NCBI GenBank assembly: GCA_963920525.1
Contig: OY986437.1
Location: 30,893,063-30,957,062 of the forward strand
From: Dichetophora obliterata
Taxonomy: Eukaryota > Arthropoda > Insecta > Diptera > Sciomyzidae
Direction: 5' to 3'
Length of the DNA: 64,000 nt
Part shown: positions 34,601-44,184 of the stretch, in pieces
Position numbering within the stretch: the first letter of the stretch is position 1
Layout of the letters: each line of letters starts with the position of its first letter
Position numbers and translations under genes: made by a program
Notes under the pieces: model-generated
Told to the model about the DNA's origin: nothing
The model's input: the letters and a program-made list of their open reading frames with translations, nothing else
The model's database searches: none

Positions 34601-36619
34601 TAAATATTTACTGTAAATATTGTAAAAATTAAATTATATAATGTAAATATTGTACATAAGTTTTTGAGGTTACAATAACCGTTAATTAAATTACTTTATG
34701 TAATTTACATATCTGTAAATACTGTAAATATTGGAAGTTTATTTAATACTTTCACTTTTCTAGTTTTAAGTTGTAAATATTTACTTTATTATATTACTTA
34801 GGTTAGTTAAATACATTCAAAGTGTTTGCCTTAGTTGATAATTTATTACATTATGTAATAAGTTTTCAATTTAGTTGATAATTTATTACATTGTGTAATA
34901 AGATTTTCATTTAGGTTTAAATTATTACATTATGTAATAAGATTTTCAATTAGTTTTAAATTATTACATTATGTAATAAGATTTCATTCTAGGTTTTAAG
35001 ATATTATATTATATAATAAGCACCGTATTATATTAAATAATAAGAGCCAGTTCAAAAATTTATTAATTTTTTATTGAATTAGAAGAATAAAATGAGGTAA
35101 GTTTTAAAACACCAACAATTGAAAACCAAAACTGCAAAATAAATGAATATGTATGTCAGACATAATTTTGCTTTAAAAAATGAATAAAAGATGAATTGAT
35201 TGCTTTATTTATTAATTGATTAATTTTATTAATTTATTAAAAAATCTATAAATAAACTCATAGTTCATAAAAAGATGAATTTATTGCTTCCTTTATTAGT
35301 TGATTAATTTTATTAATTTATTGAAAAATCTGTTTGCTAAAATTAAAAATCTTTAAATACCTTCAGCAAATAGATTTTATACAAAATTTTAATAAAATAT
35401 CAAAATAAAAAAAAAACAAGGAACTTTATGTCACCATACCAATTACTGTTTAAAGAAGGTCATTAAAATGAGAAAAAATATCTTTAAATATTAATACCAT
35501 TTTTGGATTATTAAACAAACACAATTAGTTTTATATTTTGGATTGATGGAATTTTAATGTTTCAAACTTTTATATGGTATTTAATATTTTAAACACTTTC
35601 GTAAACATTCTGAGTTTGTTTAAAATAAAATAGAAAATTTTCTAAATACCTGCAACAATTGACAGAAATTTGTATATGTATATATTTTTACATAAAGAAA
35701 GTATATACATCTCATATATGTGTATATACTGTGTAGCTCAAAAATTTATAATAATTTGAAAAGAGGAAAATTGGTAAATTCCTTTAATTTACCAAATCCA
35801 ATGTAGCTAAAAATTGAAATCATGTAAATCAATTTATCATCATTTAAATAGCTGGAAGTTGGTAAATTCATTTAATTTACCAAAAGCAATGTAGCTAAAA
35901 AATTTCTTAAATGAATTGTACCTGCAAGAACTAAAAGAAATTTATAGATAAAGGTCATATAAAAATACTATCATAATTTAAATAGCTGGAAATTGGTAAA
36001 TTCATTTAATTTACCAAATCCAATGTAGCAAAAAAATTTTGCTTCAAATTAAAAAAATTCCTAAATTCATATAGTACCTAGAAATTGAGAAAAAATTTAG
36101 CTTCAAATGAAAAAATTGGCTGAATTCTTCATAGTACCTGGAAATTGATAAAAAATGTAGCTTCAAATAAAACATTTCTTACCTGCAAGAATTAAAATAA
36201 ATTTATAGGTAAAGGAGGGCATAAAAATGTTCTCATCATTTAAAAAGATTGAAATTGGTAAATTCATTCAATTTACCAAATCCAATCTAGCTAAAAAAAT
36301 GTAAACATTCATATGAGTGCAAGATTCTTATAGGAAACAAAAAAAGTCATACCAAAGCGAAAAGAAACAATAGCAAACTATTTTCTTTTCGCTTCATCAC
36401 ACGCTTTCTATTTTCTATTTCTTCGCACTCATACAGATCATTCTTCGCTAAACGTCGAAACCACAAAGCAACGTCAGCTAAGCACAGCTGATCAAAGTCA
36501 GGCGACAAATTTCGATTTTATCGCCTTCCTTCACATCCACATTCGTCCAACACTCACTAATCACAAATTTCTGCACAAACGCAACTGTGCAGAACTGACA
36601 ACTCTTTACTACTCTTTGG
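31607..36619. mobile_element. Giant palindromic (foldback) element, two 2,336-bp arms, 5-bp TSD
   Basis: The left arm 31607-33942 and right arm 34284-36619 are inverted copies of exactly equal length and very few mismatches; paired positions sum to 68226 throughout. A unique 341-bp spacer separates them. The ends are CCAAAGAGTAGTAAAGAG..., with perfect TTGTA copies outside (31602-31606 and 36620-36624). Just inside each end is TTCTGCACA-8 nt-TGTGCAGAA, a perfect hairpin. The arms hold internal palindromes: TTGGTAAATT..AATTTACCAA four times per arm (left arm: 31947, 32209, 32343, 32431) and TTATTACATAATGTAATAA about four times (33246-33380). I see no transposase in the arms or spacer. The structure recalls Foldback elements, but those make 9-bp TSDs. 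The superfamily is unknown. Confidence 0.92.
33943..34283. other. Unique spacer at the centre of the palindrome
   Basis: This AT-rich 341 bp has no counterpart on the other side and no recognisable coding potential. It contains three TACTCAG.. words (34170-34240). Confidence 0.7.
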
Positions 36620-36624
36620 TTGTA

Positions 36625-36888
36625 CTCTTACCACACATTCCAATGGTTCCAACGGATATGCCGTTTGAATTTAAGCGTTTGCAGTTCCCAGTACGTCTTG
36701 CCTTTGCGATGACCATAAACAAATCGCAAGGGCAAACGTTTCGAGTGTGCGGCGTCAATTTGGAAGAACCGTGCTTCTCCCACGGCCAATTGTATGTCGC
36801 ATGTTCGAGAGTGGGAACACCAAGGTGCTTATTCATTTACGCGCCAGGTGGAAAAACCAAAAATGTTGTATACCAAAATGTTCTATAA
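36625..36888 (+). pseudogene. Helitron helicase C-terminus (part 2)
   Basis: This continues part 1. With the palindromic element and one TTGTA removed, the frame reads straight through EVV|LLPHIP. It then carries MPFEFKRLQFPVRL, MTINKSQGQ, EEPCFSHGQLYVACSRVG and APGGKTKNVVY, and ends in TAA at 36888. These are the conserved last motifs (V, VI) of PIF1-like Helitron helicases. The reading frame on both sides of the insertion is intact, so the insertion is young relative to the Helitron's internal deletion. Confidence 0.92.
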
Positions 36889-37149
36889 ATAAGTAATAGT
36901 TTTACAACAATAAATAAAACACAAAGTAAAAACCCTTAAGAGTTTTAATCGATTTAGGTGTAGCGAAGCGCACCGGGTAAGAGCTATTTATAATGAAATG
37001 AAAATACAAATTCCTTACATTTAGATTTATTTAAATTTAAATTAAATTAAAAGGAAAAATTAAAAATTGATCCATGACTTTGCAACGGAACCAGACTTGC
37101 AGTGAAAATAAAATTTGAGGGCAAAACAACGTTTGCCCGGGTCAGCTAG

Positions 37150-37980
37150 TTCTATATAAATAAGCAACATCGAATTAAGCTATTATCACTTAGCTGACTA
37201 GACAGTCTGTTTCGGAAATCGCTACATATTCCTCCTCAGTAATCTTTGAGTGATTAAGCTGTGATCAACTCACTGTATGACTGCGCAGATTTTTGGAATT
37301 CATTCTTTTGAATTGTATGGCTGCTAATCAAATTCAAAGCAGTAGGTTATTTATAGATCACCGCCATCAACTCTACCAAGGTTGCCATCTGTTCTAGTTG
37401 CTTCTTTATTTATTTCAATATTCATTGGTGCTCGAGAGTTTGTCGAAATGCACCATAGAAATGAAACGAGTTAGAACACTAGCTTCTGGCGGAGCAAAAA
37501 ACTCGTTTCATTTCTATGGAAACGAGTAAATTACAAACGAAGATACACAATAGAGATGCTCCACATAATCAACACACCCATACAAAAGAGACTTAGCTAT
37601 AAAACAGACACTGATAACTGCGCTCATATTTACAAACATTTAATTAGACAAAACATTAGTTGACGAAAGTAATCCTTTGTAACAAGTTGCGTTACTGCTC
37701 ATTTTACTCGAAAAATGTGTACGTTACAGTCTGAAGAGCTTACGTATTTCGGATGCTTCCTCTGATAATTGGCTAATAGTCAAGATTTCGTGTTTTTTTA
37801 CAGCTGTCCCATGAATAAGGATTTTGTACATAGTTGGAGTCATCGGGTGCTAATTGTAAATATCCAGATATATCCTGGCAGTTTTTCCAGCATATTTCTC
37901 GAATTTATTTATTATTAATGAATTTTGTATCCACCAATTATAGCTTCCAATATTTTCATGTACCTATCACTATTTTTAAA
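37150..37980. other. Non-coding stretch with one perfect hairpin
   Basis: Apart from the hairpin at 37453-37519 I see nothing definable. Confidence 0.4.
37453..37519. repeat. Perfect 20-bp inverted repeat with 27-nt loop
   Basis: CCATAGAAATGAAACGAGTT (37453-37472) is followed after 27 nt by its exact reverse complement (37500-37519). The size is right for a short hairpin RNA or a MITE relic. There is no evidence of transcription. Confidence 0.9.
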
Positions 37981-37986
37981 GTTTAA

Positions 37987-38226
37987 GAAGATAATGATGT
38001 CAAACTCGACTTTGAAAGAAATACACAAGTGCATTTTGTTTTATTAATGACACAAAATGTGGCACTCAGTAGTCATTTCCCTTCATGTGTAAAATGCAAC
38101 GAAACATTACATACACAAGCCTGTCTAAGGTTATTACACAGGTTTTTCGATGGTTGTATTAAATTTAAATTGGACATGAAAAAAAATCATTTTGATGATT
38201 TAACTGAGCTGTTGGCTTCTTTCTAG
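37987..38226 (+). other. Unrecognised open segment, possible exon or element remnant
   Basis: About 79 codons read EDNDVKLDFERNTQVHF..., SHFPSCVKCNETLHTQAC, FFDGCIKFKLDMKKNHFDD and end ELLASF-TAG. The composition is protein-like, with a CxxC, and unlike neighbouring AT-driven frames. No ATG start is available; an AG at 37986-37987 could be a splice acceptor. I recognise no family. Confidence 0.35.
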
Positions 38227-39026
38227 CTCTTCTGCACAATTCCCAGTTAGCAGTTGTGGAGTTTGTTTTCTATCGATTGTAAATATAATTCGATTTCTTA
38301 GAGCCAATTTAACACTATTAGTAAACTAGGGACAACTGATGGTAAAGATTCGACGAGTAACTAATGAAACATGAGTATCAAATAATCCACTGATTTTGTT
38401 CATAAAGAAATTTGGCTTCTCATTAACAGGGCTGAGTAGCCAAGAGTCGGAAAAATTAATTAAAGACAGATCATACAACAACTAGCCAGAATCTATGGAT
38501 TTGTATGCCCTAAAGAAATAGTTTTTTAAGTTACGTCTAATGTACACTGAGCTAAAAAACAACGTAAAATCAAAGGTTCAATTCAAATATTTTTCGGAAT
38601 GATTTGGCACCAAACACGAAAATGTTAAATTCAAAGTGGAAACACATGTATTCAGTTTTATGTTTTTTCCACTTTAAACTAAAGTGTTATACACCTTAAA
38701 ATGATAAGTATTCGACTTTAACTTAACGTAGATTCAGATTTAATTCAAAGAGGAAGCATATTTTTAAATGCGTTATAACTTTGAAGTAAGGTATTTTCTA
38801 CTTTGATTGCACGTCCTTGCATTAATGAATCAAAGTGATTTTCACTTTAAATTAAATACTTAACATTTTTGATATTGAATGGTTACAGGGTCTGTGAAAC
38901 AAAATCAAATAAATAAAACAAAATTAAGTTTTATAGAAATGTTCTTTTATTACAATATTTGAATAAATAAGTTAAATTTTTTCAAAAAACTATATGAAAT
39001 TTAATGTACTACATTTATATAAGAGA
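38227..39026. other. Non-coding stretch with CACTTT/AAAGTG words
   Basis: Between about 38540 and 38870 the words CCACTTTAAA, TTCAAAGTGG and TTCACTTTAAATT recur in both orientations, as in a decayed MITE. Its ends are not found. Confidence 0.35.
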
Positions 39027-39182
39027 CTAGCTGAACCCGGTGTGCTTCGCAAACCCCCTCGTTATAAAATAAAATTAAAAGTTCTTATATATTTACAAAA
39101 GTTTATTTATTTAATTATTGCAATGCTTCTCCCCTTTTTTTGTTGTAAACCAATGAGAATTCAGCACTGAACCGCATGTAAT

Positions 39183-40592
39183 CAGTGTGACCAGAAGATT
39201 TTTGAAAAAATATGCTTTTTGTTAAAAAAAAATATGCTAAATATTCCACTTTCAATTTTTATATTCCACAAAAATATTCCACTTTTAATTTCAAAGATAT
39301 ATATCTAAATAAGTCTAAATATGCATATAAAAAAACACAGAAGCAAGTTTAAAAACATTTATTTATTTGATTACTAACGCACTTAAATTTATTTTCTTCT
39401 TCTATAAAAAATTATAAACATTGTTATGGTTTTTTGAATTTTAAGTAACGATATACAATATACAAAACTTAAAATCAGGCACATCTTTGAGGTCAATTTT
39501 TAAATTGTTGCTTGTATTATTATCATAGAAATTAGCATTTCTAAATTTTTTTATTAAGCTATCTGGTATTTGATAGGCATTACAACACTTTTTTTTAGCA
39601 TGCAGCCATGTTTTTACATTCAATAAATTATTTAAGAGTTTTTCTTGCATTCTATTTCGAATTTTCGTTTAAATAAGAAAGATTCATATAACTTAAAAAT
39701 GTTCTCAACTTCAGCATTGCTAGATGGTAAGCTAAGCGAGAAAAGCACAAATTTTGATAAATCTTCAGATTCCGAACTTTGATCAATAACTTTTTTCTGC
39801 TTTATTGTTTTGAATCCACATTTTAAAATAGTTAAAAGAAATAGCTATTGTTAGCAATAATAGTGGTATTCACGATGTGGTGCATTTGTGATAAATTTTT
39901 GCAAAATTTACAATACTTACAACTTATTGTGATTCTTTCTTATTGTATTCTTAAAATCAATTATATTAATTTTTATTAAATAAACTCACAGCGTAGCCTT
40001 TAGTTTGCTCCATGCTGAGTAGAAATGCTTGTACAATCAGCTGATCTCATACACAACTTGTATATTTTCCACAGGGTTGTATATTGAAAACTGAATTTTG
40101 TTTTTGTTATATTAAAAAATTAACTACAAATATCAAATTTATCAAAAATACACAATACAAGGGAAAATACAACACATCGTGAATACCCCTAATGTTTTCT
40201 TAAGTAAATTACTTACTGCTGTAACATAATCCATAAAAAATCTAACCAAACAAACATATAAGCAAATTTACTTCACTTTTTAAGCTGCGTGAGGCTATTA
40301 CATGAATTGCAATAAAATTGACAACGAAGAAGTTAACCACAAAATGAATTCCTTATATTGCGTTTTACAAGGTGGTTCAGAGATAAACAAAAAAAAATGT
40401 CGATAGCCAAAAAAAAACCATTTAGTAACCAAATAGACATTTTTTTATTGCAATTTTTGTGAGTTTTGAAAAATATAATCATACGAAAAATATTCCACTT
40501 TTTATGCTGCATATTTTTATAAAAAAAAAAATATGCTTCCCGAAGCTAAAATATTCCAAAGTGGAATATAATATTCCACTCTGGTCACACTG
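39183..40592 (-). mobile_element. hAT transposon with 8-bp TSD CATGTAAT
   Basis: The TIR CAGTGTGACCAGA pairs with TCTGGTCACACTG. Perfect CATGTAAT copies flank it at 39175-39182 and 40593-40600. Both subterminal regions repeat ATATTCCAC (at least six copies), as hAT transposase-binding sites do. It is inserted in the minus-strand Helitron and encodes a decayed transposase C-terminus on the minus strand. Confidence 0.9.
39441..39850 (-). pseudogene. hAT transposase C-terminal dimerisation domain, frameshifted
   Basis: On the minus strand one frame gives KFVLFSLSLPSSNAEVENIF, the conserved hAT dimerisation signature (LP-SNA-VE-IF). After a frameshift near 39650-39660 it continues NRMQEKLLNNLLNVKTWLHA. 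The catalytic DDE region and BED finger are not recognisable in the rest of the element, so this is an internally deleted, dead copy. The TIR and TSD independently support hAT. Confidence 0.75.
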
Positions 40593-42257
40593 CATGTAAT
40601 TTGCTTCATTCTCCCCCTTTTTATTTTTCGACCAATCAAAAAGCAGCAATTACACAATCAGCTGCTTCGCTGTCAGTTGTGGGAGAATGAGAATGGGGCT
40701 ACCCCACTATTTTAATTAATATGTATTTTAAATTTTAAATAAAGCCGTTAATAAACGTAGTAAAAAAGTAGGCGCAGAAGTGTGCATGGTCGAAAAATAT
40801 TATCATGTAATAAGTATTCCTGAGTCAAAGCTGCACGTTGTGAAAATTTAAGATCGGTTAACAGGTCCAGCCTCCAATATATCGCAAACAAAGGGGCGTG
40901 CTTCGCCCACTTTTCTTTTGGTACGTATTTCTATTCATGCCAATACCATATATAGCAAATACTGCCGCCGTTGGTCAAAAAATGTCCAATATATGACGAT
41001 TCTAAATTTTGGGTTACATGGGCGAGGCCACGCCCCTTTGTCCACTCACAACTTTATAAAGTCAAGAATTTATTATTTCGTAAGAATATCCTATTGTGAA
41101 AATTTAATGACGATCGGTCCAGTAGTTAAGACTATATTACGATTTTTAATTTCCTAAAAAGGGGCGTGGTACCACCCACTTTTCTCCTAGTGCGTATTCC
41201 CAACTATGCCAATACCATATGTACCAAATATCATCGACGTAGGTTAAAAAATGTCCAAAATATGGCGATTTAAATTTTTGGGTAATATGGGCGGTGCCAC
41301 GCCCCGTTGTTCAATAAAAACTTCGTATAGCCTATTATTCCTTCCAGAGTCATAGTAACATGCTGTGAAAGTTTCTGGAAGATCGGTCAAAGGGTTTGGC
41401 CTCCTATAAAGCACCAACAAACAAACAGACAGACCGACATTCATTTGTATATGTATAGATTGAAAGCAGATTAATTATTATTAAAGTAAAATGGGGCGAA
41501 AAAGGGGGATTTGGTAATAAAAAAATCTATGGCTACCTTACCTGTAGATAAAAAGTATACAAAACTTTAGGTAAATACATATTACAAAAAAAGTATTTTG
41601 TATAGCAAATATTGTTAGTGGTATAAGTAAGTATCTAAATTTAAAAAAGGGGGCGGTGAAGTGGGCGTGGTTCATAGTAATATGGCGACGTTAACAGTAT
41701 TAAGAGCAATATACTACCAAATAAAAAATAATCCGTTGGAAGGAACAAATTTGTACAGAGAACAAAAAGTTTAAAACTTAAGTTTGGCGTGAAAAGGGGC
41801 GTGAAAAGGGGCGTGGCATAAGAAATGTTTATTTCTACCTCCCCTGGAGTATAATGTGTATACAATTTGAATTAAATCTGTTAAAATTTATATGGGAGCA
41901 ATTACATAATTTTAAAAAAGTAGGCGTAAATGTGGGCGTGGTAGAAAAAAGTACCCTATTAATCATGCCAGAGTCCCAGTTAAATGAGTCAGTGCTGAAT
42001 TCTCATTGGTTTACAACAAAAAAAGGGGAGAAGCATTGCAATAATTAAATTAAAATTAAATAAATACATTTTTGTAAATATATAAGAACTTTTAATTTTA
42101 TTTTATCGTGGAAATTTCAGGAAGATCGGTCCAGAGGTTTGGTCTCCTATAAGGTACAAACAAACAAATAAACAAACACACACTCCATTTTATATATATA
42201 GATTTATGATTTTAAAAATGTAGTTATAAAAATTTAATTCTCACATAAGTTTCACCA

Positions 42258-42513
42258 TTATTCATTTGGTAAAAGGTTTTCCAACTCAAAATCTTTAAGC
42301 AGTCTAGCGAATTTCTCATCGTCTTCTTCCAAATTTGTAACTTCATCCACACTGTTGACAAGTATTGTGTCTAAGTTAAGAACTTGGCCAAATTCATTAA
42401 TATACTGAATATTTTCCATTTTTATTAATCTGCACTTATTTGGCCCTAATTTTTCTATTTGCACGCACAAACTTAAGCGACATTCGACAATTTTGTTGAG
42501 TAAATTGAAATTA
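42258..42513 (-). other. Unrecognised open segment with acidic C-terminus
   Basis: About 84 codons read without a stop: NFNLLNKIVECRLSLCVQIE, KLGPNKCRLIKMENIQYINE, a middle with NLDTILVNSVDEV, and an acidic helix-like end NLEEDDEKFARLLKDFELEN before LLPNE-TAA. It strongly resembles the C-terminus of a real protein. Upstream on this strand a splice-acceptor-like TTAAG lies just before it. It could be a terminal exon of a host gene or an element remnant. It lies just beyond the Helitron 5' end and before the mariner. Confidence 0.4.
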
Positions 42514-42701
42514 TTTCACTTAAGTCAAACAGCGTGCATAAAATAATTGTAGCTCTTAGAAGGACAGATAGAGCGAAAAACATAACTGTTTGCTTAACTG
42601 TTACTAAAACGATTGCAACAAAATTATGCTGAACACATACACACAAAATGTGTATATGCATCCAACTTCAAATTGAAGTGTCTTCCACTTTAGAATATAT
42701 A

Positions 42702-44006
42702 CAGGGTCCGCCAAATAACTTTTTTTTTTAAATTCTATAAAAAAAACTACTGGATATTTTCTCAAATTTCTTTTTTTATTTGAAAGAACAATCCTTCCGG
42801 ATAATAATGAAAAATAATTTCATTCAAATGGCTGCCTCGGCTGGCCATGTAGTAGTCTACACGATCGGTCCAATTTTTAAGCACATTATCGATTGTGTGC
42901 AGCTGTATTTCACCAATGGCTTCACGAATATTGTCCTTTAAAGCGTCAATTGTCTCTGGCTTGTCGGCGTAACACTTATCTTTGAGGGCACCCCACAAAT
43001 AATAGTCCAACGGTGTCAAATCGCAGCTTCGAGGTGGCCAAACGACCTCAGCTCTGCGACTGATAATGCGATCTTCAAAAACAGGGCGCAAAACATCGAG
43101 TGTAGCTTCGGCTGTGTGGCACGTAGCGCCGTCCTGTTGAAACCAAATGTTGCCAATATCCTCCTCTTCAATTTTTGTTCAATTGTGAACAAAAATTCGT
43201 TCAACATGGCCCGATAACGATCGCCATTGACTGTAACGGCCACTCCTTGCTCATTTTCGAAGAAAAATGGCCCAATTATGCCTCTGGACCAAAACCCGCA
43301 CCAAACAGTGACTCGTTCTGAGTGCAGCGGCTTTTCAATGTATACGTGCGGGTTTTCTGTGCCCCAAATGCGACAATTTTGCTTGTTTACATACCCACCA
43401 AGATCAAAATGAGATTCATCTGAAAAGATGATTTTTTTGGCAAAATCGGCATCTTCTGTAAGTCGATCGCAGGCCCACTTAGCGAAGCGAAAACGCATTG
43501 GATGGTCAGTTGGCTTCAAACTCCTGAACCAATTGGACTTTGTATGGCGTCATACCAAGGTCTTTATGCAAAATTCGTCTCAATGATGTCTCCGAAATGT
43601 TCAATTGTTGAGAACGACGGTGAATTGATGTTGATGGCGCTTCACGCACACTTTCTGCCACAGCAGCAATATTCTCGGGTATACGCACTGCTTTTAGCTT
43701 TTCACGCTTTGGTTTATCGATGAGGATGCCAGTTTCTTTTACTTTATTCACAAGATAACGAACATACGGAGCTGACAGTGCTTCTCTTCTTCCAAAATCC
43801 GTACGCAATTTTCGCACACATTCTGCAACATTACCATGATTTTCAAAGTAATTTCGCAATATTTCCCAGCGCTGTTCAAGCGTATACACAACCATATTTG
43901 TTCAGCGGAAGGATAAGTCTAATTATCTGTCAAATCAGACATGAGCTAAGTGTTACCATTCACGAAATAAGCACTAGTTGAAAAAAACTTTAGATGGCGG
44001 ACCCTG
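42702..44006 (-). mobile_element. Mariner-family transposon (DD41D, rosa-like)
   Basis: The 1,305-bp element has TIRs beginning CAGGGTCCGCCA and TA on both sides (42700-42701 and 44007-44008). Its minus-strand transposase has the third catalytic residue 41 amino acids after the second, the spacing described for the rosa group from Ceratitis and relatives. It is nearly intact, with only two indels disrupting the frame, so it is fairly young. Confidence 0.92.
42762..43895 (-). pseudogene. Mariner transposase, two frameshifts
   Basis: The N-terminal part (43895 down to about 43520) has a paired helix-turn-helix: YTLEQRWEILRNYFENHGN, AECVRKLRTDFGRREA, ISETSLRRILHKDLG. An extra T near 43519-43521 shifts the frame. 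The middle part carries FSDESHFDLGG (first catalytic Asp) and the VTVWCGFWSRG and GPFFFENEQG motifs. An apparent 8-nt insertion near 43180-43190 shifts it again. The last part has FQQDGATCHTA (second Asp, codon 43133-43131) and WPPRSCDLTPLDYYLWG (third Asp, codon 43007-43005), exactly 42 codons apart. It ends KNWTDRVDYYMASRGSHLNE. All three catalytic residues are still encoded. The enzyme would cut and paste the element at TA sites; this copy makes no full-length protein. Confidence 0.9.
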
Positions 44007-44184
44007 TATTTGTTTAAATATTTGTATTAAAGACTTCTCAAATTCCAATACTTTTCTGTGGATTTTATTTTAACTTATAATGAAATGTTGGACTTGATTT
44101 TTAATAAAATTTTTATAATTTGAGTTTAATTTTCAAATATATATGACATCTAATTTGAGTTTAGTTTTTAAATATATATATATA

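Larger units (their letters stand above)
30750..37149 (+). mobile_element. Helitron (deletion derivative), interrupted by a palindromic element
   Basis: The 5' end TCTATATATATAAAATTAAG follows an A and the 3' end CTAG precedes a T, the A|T insertion typical of Helitrons. Just before the 3' end is a 7-bp hairpin GGGCAAA/TTTGCCC (37119-37138) and then GGGTCAGCTAG. Without the inserted 5,013-bp element and one TSD copy the Helitron is about 1.4 kb. It keeps only the protein's N-terminal start and the helicase C-terminus; the Rep domain and most of the helicase are deleted. Confidence 0.9.
39027..42202 (-). mobile_element. Non-autonomous Helitron on the minus strand, with nested hAT element
   Basis: On the minus strand the 3' end reads GCGAAGCACACCGGGTTCAG then CTAG (39030 down to 39027), followed by T. 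The 5' end TCTATATATATAAAATGGAG starts at 42202 after A. A second, similar 5' end (TCTATACATATACAAATG) is at 41459, so two copies may be fused. The interior has no helicase or Rep. It contains GGGCGTGG / CCACGCCC blocks in tandem (40893 and 41161, step 268), more at 41640-41950, and an inverted pair of about 110 bp (39060-39170 with 41990-42108). Confidence 0.75.

Noticed and set aside
33594..34632. Identical 65-codon ORFs on opposite strands
   Set aside because: They are mirror copies produced by the palindromic arms, AT-driven in composition and without ATG.
31607..36619. Palindrome as an assembly artefact
   Set aside because: A precise 5-bp TSD, a unique spacer, a few arm differences and exact restoration of the host frame all argue for a real insertion, though long reads should confirm it.
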